Position numbers and translations under genes: made by a program
Source: Pilasporangium apinafurcum
Lineage: Eukaryota > Oomycota > Peronosporomycetes > Pythiales > Pythiaceae
Length of the DNA stretch: 64,000 nucleotides
NCBI GenBank assembly: GCA_001600495.1
Contig: BCKE01000003.1
Span: 124,001 to 188,000 of the forward strand
Direction of reading: 5' to 3'
Notes under the pieces: model-generated
What the model was told of the DNA's origin: nothing
The model's database searches: none
What the model saw: the letters and a program-made list of their open reading frames with translations, nothing else
Shown here: positions 54,805-64,000 of the stretch, one piece after another
Position numbering within the stretch: the first letter of the stretch is position 1
Layout of the letters: each line of letters opens with the position of its first letter

Positions 54805-56505
54805 CTACAATTTTTGATTTCTCTTTGATACAGGGGCTGTGGGCAGCATCATCATCGGATGACCATTCAACGACATGCCCAGTCCTGGCCCTTCTTTCAG
54901 CGTTGAATCTCCATGTGCTGATTCTGTAGCCAAGTATACCGCAGATTGATTAGGGTAGTGGCGCTGTTTGCGATGGTGGCTGTCCATCTGCTCTTGTTCA
55001 TCACGGCAATCGGCGACCAGTTCTTCTGAGTCTTCTTCATACCCACTGTCATACGGCGGCTGTTGTTGAGGCGTCGCATCAGCATAACTCTGCATGCCGT
55101 TGATCTTTGCAAACACCAGGCGCAGCACTCGCTCCCGGTCTACCCACGTCAGCTGCCGCAGATCCACCTTCTCGCTGAAGTGCCGAGGCTGACCAGCTGC
55201 TGTCCCCACTGTGCTGCTGTTGTTTGTGGTGGTAATCGACGCTGATCCCGAGAGTATGGGGAATTTGATGCTACTGGCGCCAGTTTTCATTCCATTCGCG
55301 CGTTTCACCTCCATATGATAACGCTCCACCTCCAGATCGTGCGCCTGCTTGCGCTCTTTTTCAATTTCCTGCTTAACATGTTGCAGCGCATCCAAGAAAA
55401 ACTGCTCCACGTCCGTACGCTGATCCAAAATCGTCTGTGAGAGCCGACGTAGATTGCGCAGCTCTTTGTTCTTTAGACGCAAGAGCCGTCGCAGACCATC
55501 GATGTCGAGCGTCAATTCTTTCAGTTCTTTGCCACTGTTGCTTATTTCCACGTGTTTTTCTCGTTCTACTTCAGCAAGACTTTCGCTCATTTGTTTTTCT
55601 AGTTGCTTCAGATTCACCCGCAGTTGTTTGATCTCACGATTTTGTCGCTGTGCCTGTTTGGCATACTCCTCTTCTTTAGCCTGCGAGATTTGTAGTTCTT
55701 TATAAAATTTCTTCGCCTGGCTCTCGAAATGTTGCTTCTCCTTCTGTAGTTCTTCAGTCATTTGCAACTGGAAGCGCAGTTCCTCACCCATGCGTCGATT
55801 GTCTGTTACGATCTTACGCGTGTCAGCGTCCAATCCGTTTCGCGCGTCTTCTTTTGCTTGCTGCTTCACGATCTCAATCTTCTTCTCGTGCTCCTTCTGC
55901 AATCGCGCCTTCTCCTCTAAAAACTTGCGCTCAAGCGCACCAATGTTCTCTTTTGTATCCGCACGCTCTTTCTCCAGCTGGCTTTCGAGTTCCCTCATCT
56001 TATTCTGGATTGTTTCCTTCATATCCTTGAACAGCTCGAGTTGCTGCAACTCTTCCTTCAGGAAATATACTTGCTGCGCATAGCTTTCTTCCTTCGAAGA
56101 AAACGTCTGCTGCAGTTGCTGACAGGCGCTCTCTTTCGCCTGCAGCATCGCTTCTACCTCTAGTGTGCAGCTCAGTTTGGTTGTCGCCAGCTCTTCTGTG
56201 AGTTTTGTGATTTGCTTGTCGCGTGTTTGAATCTCCTTTTGGAAATAACCCACAAACTCATGAGTTTCCTGCTCACGCTTCTCGTGTCTGGCGCGTAGCG
56301 TGTCGTTTTCGCTTTGTAGATGCAAAAGTCGATCATTGAGGAATTCGATTTTCTGCTGGTCCATCTGGCGATGGAAGAGATCTGTCGCTGTCGTCGGTTT
56401 CACTTCAGCGGCGGAAACAGCGACAACGAAAGGGTCTTTACCCGTGGCATTTGCTGAAGCATCGATGGTTCCTACGTTGCCCTTGACGGTCTCCATCGTC
56501 TCCAT
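54805..56505 (-). CDS. Coiled-coil protein, BBOF1-like candidate
   Basis: 566 residues, no intron. Residues 45-400 form an almost unbroken coiled coil (IEFLNDRLLHLQSENDTLRA, then FLEEKARLQKEHEKKIEIVK and NRRMGEELRFQLQMTEELQK). The segment 'ALERKFLEEKARLQKE..KKI' followed by 'LDADTRKIVTDNRRMGEEL' is the pattern of the DUF4515 domain of BBOF1 (basal body orientation factor), which supports motile-cilium basal bodies. The C-terminal 160 residues are disordered. Coiled-coil similarity is easily misleading, so the family call is tentative, though the other cilium-linked gene in this window (BBS8) is consistent. Confidence 0.65.
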   Translation of the reverse strand: METMETVKGNVGTIDASANATGKDPFVVAVSAAEVKPTTATDLFHRQMDQQKIEFLNDRLLHLQSENDTLRARHEKREQETHEFVGYFQKEIQTRDKQITKLTEELATTKLSCTLEVEAMLQAKESACQQLQQTFSSKEESYAQQVYFLKEELQQLELFKDMKETIQNKMRELESQLEKERADTKENIGALERKFLEEKARLQKEHEKKIEIVKQQAKEDARNGLDADTRKIVTDNRRMGEELRFQLQMTEELQKEKQHFESQAKKFYKELQISQAKEEEYAKQAQRQNREIKQLRVNLKQLEKQMSESLAEVEREKHVEISNSGKELKELTLDIDGLRRLLRLKNKELRNLRRLSQTILDQRTDVEQFFLDALQHVKQEIEKERKQAHDLEVERYHMEVKRANGMKTGASSIKFPILSGSASITTTNNSSTVGTAAGQPRHFSEKVDLRQLTWVDRERVLRLVFAKINGMQSYADATPQQQPPYDSGYEEDSEELVADCRDEQEQMDSHHRKQRHYPNQSAVYLATESAHGDSTLKEGPGLGMSLNGHPMMMLPTAPVSKRNQKL

Positions 56506-56705
56506 TGTTCAATGTATTTGGTTGCGAGCTGTACCATATCAATCCACCATCATACGAAATAGGTCAAGTCGCTATTCTCGTATCGCGACCGTTTCACCAA
56601 GAAGAAATAGCGCACAAATGGCGAAGCTGATGAGTAGAAGAGATAGACGATGAACATACACGTGTATACGCAAATGTTGAGCAAAAGAGACATATTTTGT
56701 CTTGT

Positions 56706-57767
56706 TTAGATGCCTTTATTGTACGAGACGACTTGCACTTGTTGGCCATCTTTCCGCCGGAGGTCGGCGAATTCTGGTTCTAAGTATTTCACGTCCAGCT
56801 GCGCTGTCTGGCGGAAAAGTCCAAACGTTAGCGGGACTGAAAATTGAATGGCAGCCCCAACCATCGAGAGTAGTATTGGCACACGCATCCATGGATGCTT
56901 CACCAGGAATGGCTTCTTCTCCAGTCGCTGCATCACCAACGGCGGGAGAATGAGAATGGGAGCGGCTGCGAAGATTCGACCGGCGATGCAGGAAGCCACA
57001 GCCAATGCGCCGCAGCGTTTGCTCTTGCCGACGAACTCACCGTTTTCGTCGTAGATGTTGACGCCCTTGAGGTATTCACTCTGACGCATCACAGCCAAAT
57101 TGAGCAGATCCGCGGCGGCTACAGCACCAAAAGGTCCCATACGTGCGACCACCGGTGCCCACATGGGGCTACGCATCTGTTTGGCCCACCGACGGATGCC
57201 GAGCGACGCTCCAACAGAGCTGGCGGTGGCGCCGATGTACGCTAGTGCACGCTGCTCTGCCGTGTCTTCGTTCGAAGCGTTGCGGTTAGCGTAGTAGTGC
57301 AATGCGTTGTACGTCTGATTGAGCCACTGCGCGAGGATGGTTGTCTTCGTCGTGTTAGCAAGAATCATACAGCAATCCACGATGACGTTCATAGGCACGA
57401 TCATCGACACGCGCAGCGGCGTGAAGACTGGCTCGCCTGTGTCTGGGTGGATAATAGCACGTTTGATCTTGATCGCCCGCTCGTATTCGTTTGGGTGGAC
57501 AACGGCACCAGATTCTACAAGAGATTGCCATACATGAAATATTCCATATATACATGAGCGACTTGAAGAAATGTACTATTGCACATGTTACGCACGCTTT
57601 GCCTGGATGACCTTGAGCGCATCCGCTAACGCGTGGTCAGTTGTTAACGCAGTACGGAAGTCGAGCATGTGGAAGGTTTTCAGCACACGACCGGCGTACG
57701 TGGCTTCATCCGGATCCGCCAGCTTCATGTGCACACCATCGCTCTCTCCACCGCCGCCGATGGCCAT
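56706..57767 (-). CDS. Sideroflexin, mitochondrial amino-acid carrier
   Basis: Two exons, 57767-57596 and 57514-56706, with an 81 bp intron, about 326 residues. The family motifs are present: IIHPDTGEPV, then VPMNVIVDCCMI, then AQWLNQTYNALHYYANRN. Further on are LGIRRWAKQM, MGPFGAVAAADLLNLAVMR and the ending FGLFRQTAQLDVKYLEPE. Sideroflexins are inner mitochondrial membrane proteins with several membrane spans; SFXN1 carries serine for one-carbon metabolism. The N-terminal exon is shorter than in animals. It shares upstream DNA with no close neighbour. Confidence 0.93.
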
Positions 57768-58547
57768 TCCTCTCGGTCAAATCGCAAGTGAGCCTGTCAT
57801 CATCACAAACCGTTACTTTCCCAAAAAAAACCTTAATGCCCATCTCTCCTACCTGTAGGATGATGCACTTTGATCTGATTTCTAAAGCGAACAGATCTAC
57901 AGTGATAAACTTGTTTCCAATTCTCCACAATGACCTCTCTTCGTTTCAAGAACAGATGCGAAGCGATGATAATGGAAATGTGAGGAGATCAAGTGCGTAG
58001 AAAATCAAAACGATTGTCCAGAAAGCGTAGCGTGGTAGTATCGGTTCGAAAGGAAGACAAAGATCACAATAGAAACATCTTTCTCAAGAATGAACACTTA
58101 TTCATCGAGTCCAGATGTCAGAGATGACTACTCCGCAGTTATCTAGTCTTAGCTTTTGCTAGTCAAGTCGGATCCAGACAAAAAAAAACAGGGAGCCTCC
58201 CTGAGGTACTTTGAGGTTAACACAATTCTCTTGTAGCCTTGTCTTCATACCCATCTGATGCATTCGCTCTTATGTGTCACCAAAGATGTTCCTCCTATTG
58301 CAGACGACCCACAAAATGGATGCAGAAAATTTGCCTGCGTCTCTCTCTGCATAAATTTATCCTGTTGGAGTTGTAGTGATTAGGCTTTAACGATTGTAAA
58401 TTCAATCTCTGTTAAGTATGTCAACCCATTTTCGTGAGTTAGCCACAATGGAGAAGCTATGTTGTCTAACCATTCTAATGACCTTCTTTTGACTATAGTA
58501 TCGTCCTCTATCATTCCCCATTGATTCTTTCTTCTCTCTTTGTCTGT
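57768..58547. other. Intergenic between sideroflexin and elongase
   Basis: 780 bp. A 95-codon + frame at 57571-57858 overlaps the sideroflexin exon on the other strand and is a shadow. The remaining DNA (57.9-58.5 kb) is AT-rich with no domain, hairpin or RNA gene I can support. Confidence 0.45.
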
Positions 58548-59785
58548 CTACTCGACCTTCTTCTTGTTGGCAGCAGTGGTAGTGCGACGATGGCTGCTGC
58601 GGAAGAAGTAGCGCTCGATGAAAAACTTCAAAAAGAGCGCAAAGTAACTCGAGTACATGATAATCCCCCACTTGAGATTCTCCCGGTCCACACTGCAGGG
58701 CAGGTTCTGACTCATGTAGTACACGTTCAGTCCACAGACTGCCACGCCCACAACCATCTACATTTCGCAGAAACGATCGAATGTTCAAAATCGTCCTCCA
58801 ATTCTAACAGATTTGACGACTAGCATATTACCTGACTCAGTTGTGCAATGGTCACGAGTTTCGCCCAACGAGGACGGAAGCCCATCGCCGTGAGGAAGTA
58901 GTAAAAGTACATAATGGCGTGCACCGAGTAGTTCATCGCGCAAAAATACAAACCGCTACATAATTAACCATGATAAAAAGAGAAGAATAGGTCAGCTTCT
59001 GAGGTAAATAGCGACATGAGAAGTACAAAGGGGCTCTTACCTGGCGGAGAGCGAACCAAACGCATGCCAGCAAAAGAGCAAGACCGTGATGTGGTGGTAC
59101 CAGTGTAGGAAGATCAACGGTTTCTTGCGGAGCACAATGAATACCGTGTCCACGAGTTCAGGAACCTACAAATGCATTTAAGAGTCAGTCGTGATCCATC
59201 ACTGGTCAAATAACAATAGACACAGAGCAATATATCAAGTATGCACCTTGGAAAAGATGAAAAGCGTCACCCAGACGCCCACAGGTCCATGACCATAATG
59301 CGGAGTGGGAGGCGCGCAGACGGAATTGTAAAGACCGCGGCGGTAGATCGTGTTGAGCAGGAATGGCACTGTGCGCAGAGCTCCAATGAAGCTGAAAACC
59401 GACAGTGAAAGGTTCCAGAGCGCCAACGGACTGAGGACAGCAGAGAAAATGATAGTATCAAGTGACTAAGTAACGCTGACTCAAAAAAAACCACTTACAT
59501 GCGTAGATCAAAGGGCTTCCGATTGCGCATCAACCATCTGCCGCCAAAACAGACCACAAGGTATGCAGCACAGATACCGACGGCGTGGCGGATGGTCTCC
59601 TGACAGAAGTCAGCCTCCCATGACAGTTCCTGTCGGTCGTTACGATACGAGACATGAGCAACTACCAACCGACGCTTAACAATGAGGTTCATTCTTACCC
59701 ACTGGCGCTCCCACTGCGACGGATAGAGGAAATTGAGGATGGGCAGTTCGTCTACCAAATTTGGTGTCCTCGTTGGCATCTCCAT
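58548..59785 (-). CDS. ELO-type fatty-acid elongase
   Basis: Six or so exons on the minus strand. The start is the ATG at 59785 ([20 protein letters not shown]). Key pieces in order are WRYPFDLR-type region as [27 protein letters not shown] and [16 protein letters not shown], then the histidine box LHWYHHITV, then [15 protein letters not shown], which are the ELO signatures. The last exon ends KKKVE at 58548, an endoplasmic-reticulum retrieval-like Lys tail. ELO proteins do the condensing step of very-long-chain fatty-acid synthesis in the ER with malonyl-CoA. Oomycetes use such enzymes for C20 polyunsaturated fatty acids; the exact substrate cannot be read here. Confidence 0.93.
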
Positions 59786-60347
59786 GGTGACAAATTGCGA
59801 CGATTGGATCTGTAGGCGAAGGGGGGAGTTCTCGTCGAATCCGCGAGTGACGGCCGAGTCCTCTTTCTCGTCTTCTTCTCAGGGAATTCAGAGCTCCTCG
59901 TCTCTGATTGGCGGACCGCAGTCTCATTCACTGCCCCTTCGCCAGCCTCTATAGTTCGTACTTAAGACGAGCGCCACCCATCTCTGCACAATCGCCATCA
60001 ACATTGCCCACCTGCCCTGACAAATGTCTCGGGTTTTTGAGGCAAGAGTGGGATGAGAACAAACCATAATCGTGACGCAGCAAGTAGCGAAGATGATCGC
60101 CCCGATTATGGCTGCCAGTGAAATCCAGCACCTGCGGAAGAGTAGCTTCGTCTTTGAACGCGCGATGCCACGACTGAGTCAAGCCGTAATTTTTGGTTAA
60201 CACACAGGCTAGATGTAGAATTTGTTCAATCACAGAAACGACACCACTCTAGTCGAAGCGTCACAACCTCTGGCTAACGTCAGGAGCGAACACTCGTTAC
60301 GTTACGACCCAAGCAGATAGTAATTGTGGTGTTAGAGCTACTATTCA
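59786..60347. other. Intergenic upstream of elongase and the Cys-rich gene
   Basis: 562 bp between divergent genes. A minus-strand frame at 59949-60233 (94 codons, no ATG start) has protein-like composition (VLDFTGSHNRGDHLRYLLRH) but no flanking exon that I could join, so it is left out as a gene. No repeat or RNA gene. Confidence 0.4.
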
Positions 60348-61205
60348 ATGCAATCGATTTCTCCCCTGACCGTTCTTGTCGTCGTCTTTGTCACCCAACT
60401 AGTCAGCGCCCAGGTGCATCAGCATCGAATCTGTCTCATATGGTCTTTGATCCTAGCTGACTACAAATACCACACACACGCACACTAGATCGCCTGGCCA
60501 AAGATCAAACAGGAGTATTCAGGTACGCATAGACTCAACATGGACACCATATCTACGCTAATTGAGAACAAGATTCTCTTCACTCTCTTCCCTAGGATGC
60601 CTCTCTGAACATGTAAAAGTATGCCAAACTGGTTGTGCGTCGCAGTACCACGACACCACTCGCTACCTGTGTCCCTGCTACAGGTTCTTTCGCTCCTTTT
60701 TCTTCATCTCCATGCTATGGCAGCTCTCTTACTATGCTCGTAAATAGCAAAATGGGGACGTGTCTCGTGCGAATCGGCTGCACGATGCGCCAGCGCATTG
60801 ACATCATGGCGTTCTGCACGCGCAAAGGATATTGCAAGGACGGTTACTGCATCTACCGCGCAGGCGATCTCACGCCGCGGATCGACACGCGTATCGAAGT
60901 GTTTGAACTCACGTCCGTCGCGACGCCTGGCACCCCCTGCGTAGACAACTGTTGCCCAAGCTTCACTAATTGTACGGAGAACACCACACTCCTCGCTGTG
61001 CGTACGCTTGGCCGCGAATACCGCAAGGAAGAACCCCTACTACCACCGCGACAGTATGTAGCAGTAGAATCGCTATTTTGTATCTCACCACTTATCTGCA
61101 TGTACTTATTTGCATTATGCCTCTTACAGGGGTGACCCACGCCTGGGTGTAAACCAGAATTACGATCGAATGCCGTATAGCATTCCACTTGCGAATCTTC
61201 CTTAG
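60348..61205 (+). CDS. Small secreted cysteine-rich protein
   Basis: The ATG at 60348 opens a signal peptide (MQSISPLTVLVVVFVTQLVS then AQ). Short exons follow: IAWPKIKQEYS, then CLSEHVKVCQTGCASQY and TTRYLCPCY, then the main exon with KMGTCLVRIGCTMRQRID and FCTRKGYCKDGYC, then PCVDNCCPSF, and a last exon ending NQNYDRMPYSIPLANLP at 61205. The mature protein of about 170 residues has some 17 cysteines, many in pairs, and no known domain. Such proteins are usually apoplastic in oomycetes and could be candidate effectors or wall-associated proteins. No RXLR or LFLAK motif is seen. Exon edges are inferred from frame and GT/AG sites. Confidence 0.75.
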
Positions 61206-61376
61206 AACTCGATACACACATGCCGACGCGGACAAGCTGATACTGCTTGTTTGCCTTCATGTAATATAGAAATCGTTTATCACAGCACAGACAACGTGGT
61301 GAAGTGGCTATTGGTATTGAGACATGTATTTACAATGCATCACACCACATGCTAATGAACAATTTGAGCTAATAAT

Positions 61377-62735
61377 CTATCTTCCTTTAAATTCAATTCG
61401 ACTTGGAACTAGCTGGAAGACTGGAGATACGAAGCGCTTGCACTGGCATCTACATGACGAAATCGATATCTATTACATCGCATTTCAAATGATATGCATA
61501 CAAATAACTTACTTGATCCCCGACCAATTCCACGATCCCAGTTTTGCCTTGCACGAGGGGCAGGATAGCTTCCCTTCACGAGATCTTATAAACGCATTCT
61601 CTTTCGTCATCCATTTCATGGGCTCGATGAAAATCGCTGTACAAGTTCCTATCGGAATTAATCCATTCGAGACACAACGCGAAGTTAAGCTGGAATGAAT
61701 AGATAATCAATGGTAGTAGATGATGTAACGTAGCGTACCTGGTAATTGTGGATCTCGATGTGAGACCTGCAAAAGATGACAATCAGCACAGCGTTAGAGT
61801 ACTATTGTGATGGAGACGCATTCTCTCTACTTCGTACCTCGTTTCTTGTGGAACAAAGCACAAAATTGCACTTACGACAATGAACTGTCTTTCTAGGAGA
61901 CGAGAGCTGTGGAATACCCAAGATGTCTGTTGTTCCAGTACTAAGGCGCTGTTTTACTGCTATCATCGTTCGTAGCTGCTTGTCCACGGGAAAATGAGAG
62001 TTCAATATGTCTATGCGTATGACCAGCCCAACCGCGTCGCTCTCACCTCAGCATGCGCTGGAGTGTCGCCCATGAGGTCTGGATACACATTCATCCGCTC
62101 AAAGAGTTGCAGCTGCCTGAGGAATCCAGCATTAATGTAGACGCACGGTCGTGCGCTCTGCACAACATTGTACGCCTCCAGCATCGTCATCTGCTGCGTT
62201 GCCATGAGGTACGCGACACAGATCGTCGCACTGCGTGATTGCCCATATACACAGTGTACCAGCGTACGCGTCTGCGTTTCGTGAATATGTTTATGGAGGA
62301 AATGGATGCACTTCTCAAAGTGTGGCAGGATGAGTTCCTCTTCCATATCCAAAATGTCCACCAGCAGAACGGAGCAAGTCTGTCGAATGCAAGCAATAAC
62401 ATCAATCCATACAGTTTTCGAGTGCATTCCACTGGTAATATGCGTACTTTTGGGGCGATGTCACCTGTTCCAAGCGAGATGACCGCCATTATGCCATGAG
62501 TTTCGAGAAAGGAAGCGTCCTGGTATCGTCAATCAATTGCTAATGAGCACATGCTGTGACGGTAATACACGTGGATGAACCTGTATTTCCAACGTACTTC
62601 CGCCGCTCCAGCTTCGCCAATAAAGATTGGTAGGTTGTGGATCTGTGCCGCCTTTGGGAACCCGTTCAGTGGTGGATGTGTCTGCTGGCGCCGCATTATC
62701 ATCTCGACGCTGTTGCCATCATTCTGCATACTCAT
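61377..62735 (-). CDS. YVH1/DUSP12 dual-specificity phosphatase
   Basis: Seven exons on the minus strand; the first four are 62735-62598, 62519-62448, 62379-62047 and 61978-61838. The protein opens with LPIFIGEAGAAE, then DASFLETHGIMAVISLGTG and SVLLVDILDMEEEL. The phosphatase loop is HCVYGQSRSAT (catalytic Cys, Arg six later). The second half has the zinc-binding C-terminus of DUSP12: VHCRKCNFVLC, then CTAIFIEPMKWM, then LSCPSCKAKLGSWNW and CQCKRFVSPVFQL. Yvh1 helps release factors from maturing 60S ribosomal subunits. One intron phase near 61.7 kb does not resolve neatly, so exons 5-6 are uncertain. It shares a 179 bp promoter with the dehydrogenase. Confidence 0.93.
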
Positions 62736-62914
62736 TCCTTCCCAACCACGAAGTTACTCGAAATCGAACTTAATGCCATCACCGTCGTTGAAGTTGGCAT
62801 CGAACTTAGTAGTTAAGTGCGTTTGGGTCACGTATTTTTGTAACAGAATGTCCTGGTGCTTGGATACTGAGGAGCTCATTTGCAAATCTTTTCTCGTTTT
62901 GATAAGAAGCAAAG

Positions 62915-64000
62915 ATGAAGATCGCGTTCTTCTCCACCCATACGTACGATGTCGAGGCGATGACATCCGCTGCGGAAGAGCAAGGGATTACGTTAGAGAA
63001 CGAACTCCTGTAAGTAGGCTACCTTTTCAGGAAATTATGGACGAGGATTTCCACTAACCTCTATACAGCTTCTTCACAGGTCGATTGAGTGAACAGACTG
63101 CTCAAGTAGCAGCCGGTTGTGAAGCCGTCGTGATCTTTGTCAACGATACAGCTGATGCACCCGCATTGAAAAAGGTACACTATCTTATCCCTTCTTCTAT
63201 CACTATGTGCTAGAACTAACAACTCTCTGTGTCTCTTACCTTACGAATCCAGCTGCACTCACTTGGCACCCGCGTACTCTTTCTACGCTGCGCTGGCTTT
63301 GATATGGTCGACTTGAACGCCGCGAAAGAGCTCGGTATTCCCGTTGTGCGTGTCCCTGCTTACTCGCCTTATGCGGTTGCGGAACACGCTGCCGCACTCA
63401 TGATGACACTCAACCGCAACATTCATCGCTCTTTTAATCGCACACGTGAGCTCAATTTTCGACTCGGTGGTCTATTGGGCTTCGATGTCAACGGCAAGAC
63501 TGTCGGTATCATCGGTACGGGGAAGATCGGTGCACTGTTTGCACGCATCTGTCAAGGTTTTGGACTGGAAATCCTTGCCTACGATGTCAATGAGAACCCA
63601 GAAGCGATAAGCTATGGCGTCAAGTATGTGTCACTAGATGAACTACTGGCGAAGTCTGATATCATTTCACTGCATTGTCCACTCTTTCCATCGACTCGAC
63701 ACATCGTCAACCAAGAGAACATTGATAAAATGAAACCTGGTGTGATGATCATCAACACTAGTCGCGGTGGTCTGGTAGACAATCATGCATTGGTCAAAGG
63801 TCTCAAATCTAAGAAGATTGGATCTGTGGGTCTCGATGTGTTCGAGGGTGAAGGTGAATACTTTTATTCAGACAACTCGGGAGCCATCATCGCTGATGAT
63901 ACCCTCGCACGATTATTCACGTTCCCGAATGTCATCATCACGGGTCATCAAGCGTTCTTCACGAAAGAGGCATTATCAAATATTGCTCGCACGACTATGG
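62915..64000 (+). CDS. D-lactate/D-2-hydroxyacid dehydrogenase, 3' end outside window
   Basis: Exons 62915-63009, 63069-63174 and 63253 onward. The start is [20 protein letters not shown]. The catalytic fold includes [14 protein letters not shown], the substrate Arg in [18 protein letters not shown], the NAD-binding GXGXXG as [13 protein letters not shown], then [10 protein letters not shown] with its Arg, and the acid-His region ITGHQAFFT. These place it with D-lactate dehydrogenase (LdhA type) of the 2-hydroxyacid dehydrogenase family, which reduces pyruvate with NADH. The C-terminus is cut by the window end. Such LdhA genes in protists are often of bacterial origin; that is a family point and not tested here. 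Confidence 0.93.

Noticed and set aside
57571-57858. 95-codon + strand frame
   Set aside because: It is antisense to the first sideroflexin exon and its promoter.
59949-60233. Minus-strand frame of 94 codons upstream of the elongase
   Set aside because: It lacks an ATG, no flanking exon could be joined in frame, and it lies in the promoter region of two divergent genes. Composition alone is not enough.
61324-61698. 124-codon + strand frame
   Set aside because: It is antisense to the C-terminal exons of the YVH1/DUSP12 gene, whose zinc-binding motifs are clear.
1-64000. CRISPR arrays, tRNA or rRNA genes
   Set aside because: No regularly spaced repeat with unique spacers was seen, and no cloverleaf or rRNA-like segment was recognised by eye. 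A tRNA scan could still find one.

Overview
This window is nuclear DNA from an oomycete that most likely makes zoospores. The evidence is short GT-AG introns (about 46-90 bp), compact gene spacing, one textbook oomycete Inr+FPR core promoter (20674-20687), a tandem family of membrane-anchored GH1 beta-glucosidases, and genes tied to cilia or flagella (BBS8/TTC8 and a BBOF1-like coiled-coil protein). I cannot place it to genus from sequence alone.

Layout. 1-6.1 kb: the 3' end of an unrecognised multi-exon gene, a RING-H2 protein, and a large type II membrane protein with DUF3712-like segments. 6.4-30.7 kb: a head-to-tail array of eight intact GH1 genes, all on the + strand and all intronless, with one full-length dead copy (14.6-15.9 kb), one short relic (22.7-22.9 kb), a gene-poor stretch (22.95-24.85 kb) and a C2H2 zinc-finger gene (27.0-27.7 kb, opposite strand). 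Between GH1 copies 2 and 3 sits a 1.6 kb element (10595-12204). It carries the two ends of a Fanzor/TnpB-like nuclease gene and is bounded on each side by a perfect palindrome of 54-56 bp. 30.9-64 kb: ordinary housekeeping genes. These are a secreted S33-type serine peptidase, a small nuclear protein, a DBP3-like DEAD-box helicase, a kinetochore KNL1 candidate, a tandem coronin (coronin-7 type), a mitochondrial PPR protein, a DUF218 protein, BBS8, the PP2A catalytic subunit, an intron-rich unknown gene, a TOM1/THH1/GPR137-type 7TM protein, a BBOF1-like coiled coil, sideroflexin, an ELO fatty-acid elongase, a secreted Cys-rich protein, a YVH1/DUSP12 phosphatase, and the 5' part of a D-lactate/2-hydroxyacid dehydrogenase.

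How the parts relate. Every live GH1 copy has the same plan: signal peptide, GH1 domain with both catalytic glutamates, one C-terminal membrane span, and a short cytosolic tail ending in ExxPL[LV] or ExxSLL, an acidic-dileucine sorting signal. They therefore look like type I membrane enzymes routed through the endomembrane system, and not simply secreted enzymes. Long tracts of near-identity between particular copies show recent gene conversion, including one tract written into the dead copy.

Most interesting signal: the Fanzor-derived element. Its two terminal palindromes share their outer 11 bp and their CG centre, but differ at 7 of 14 inner positions with every difference mirrored in the opposite arm. 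The nuclease itself lacks its central part and is probably inactive.
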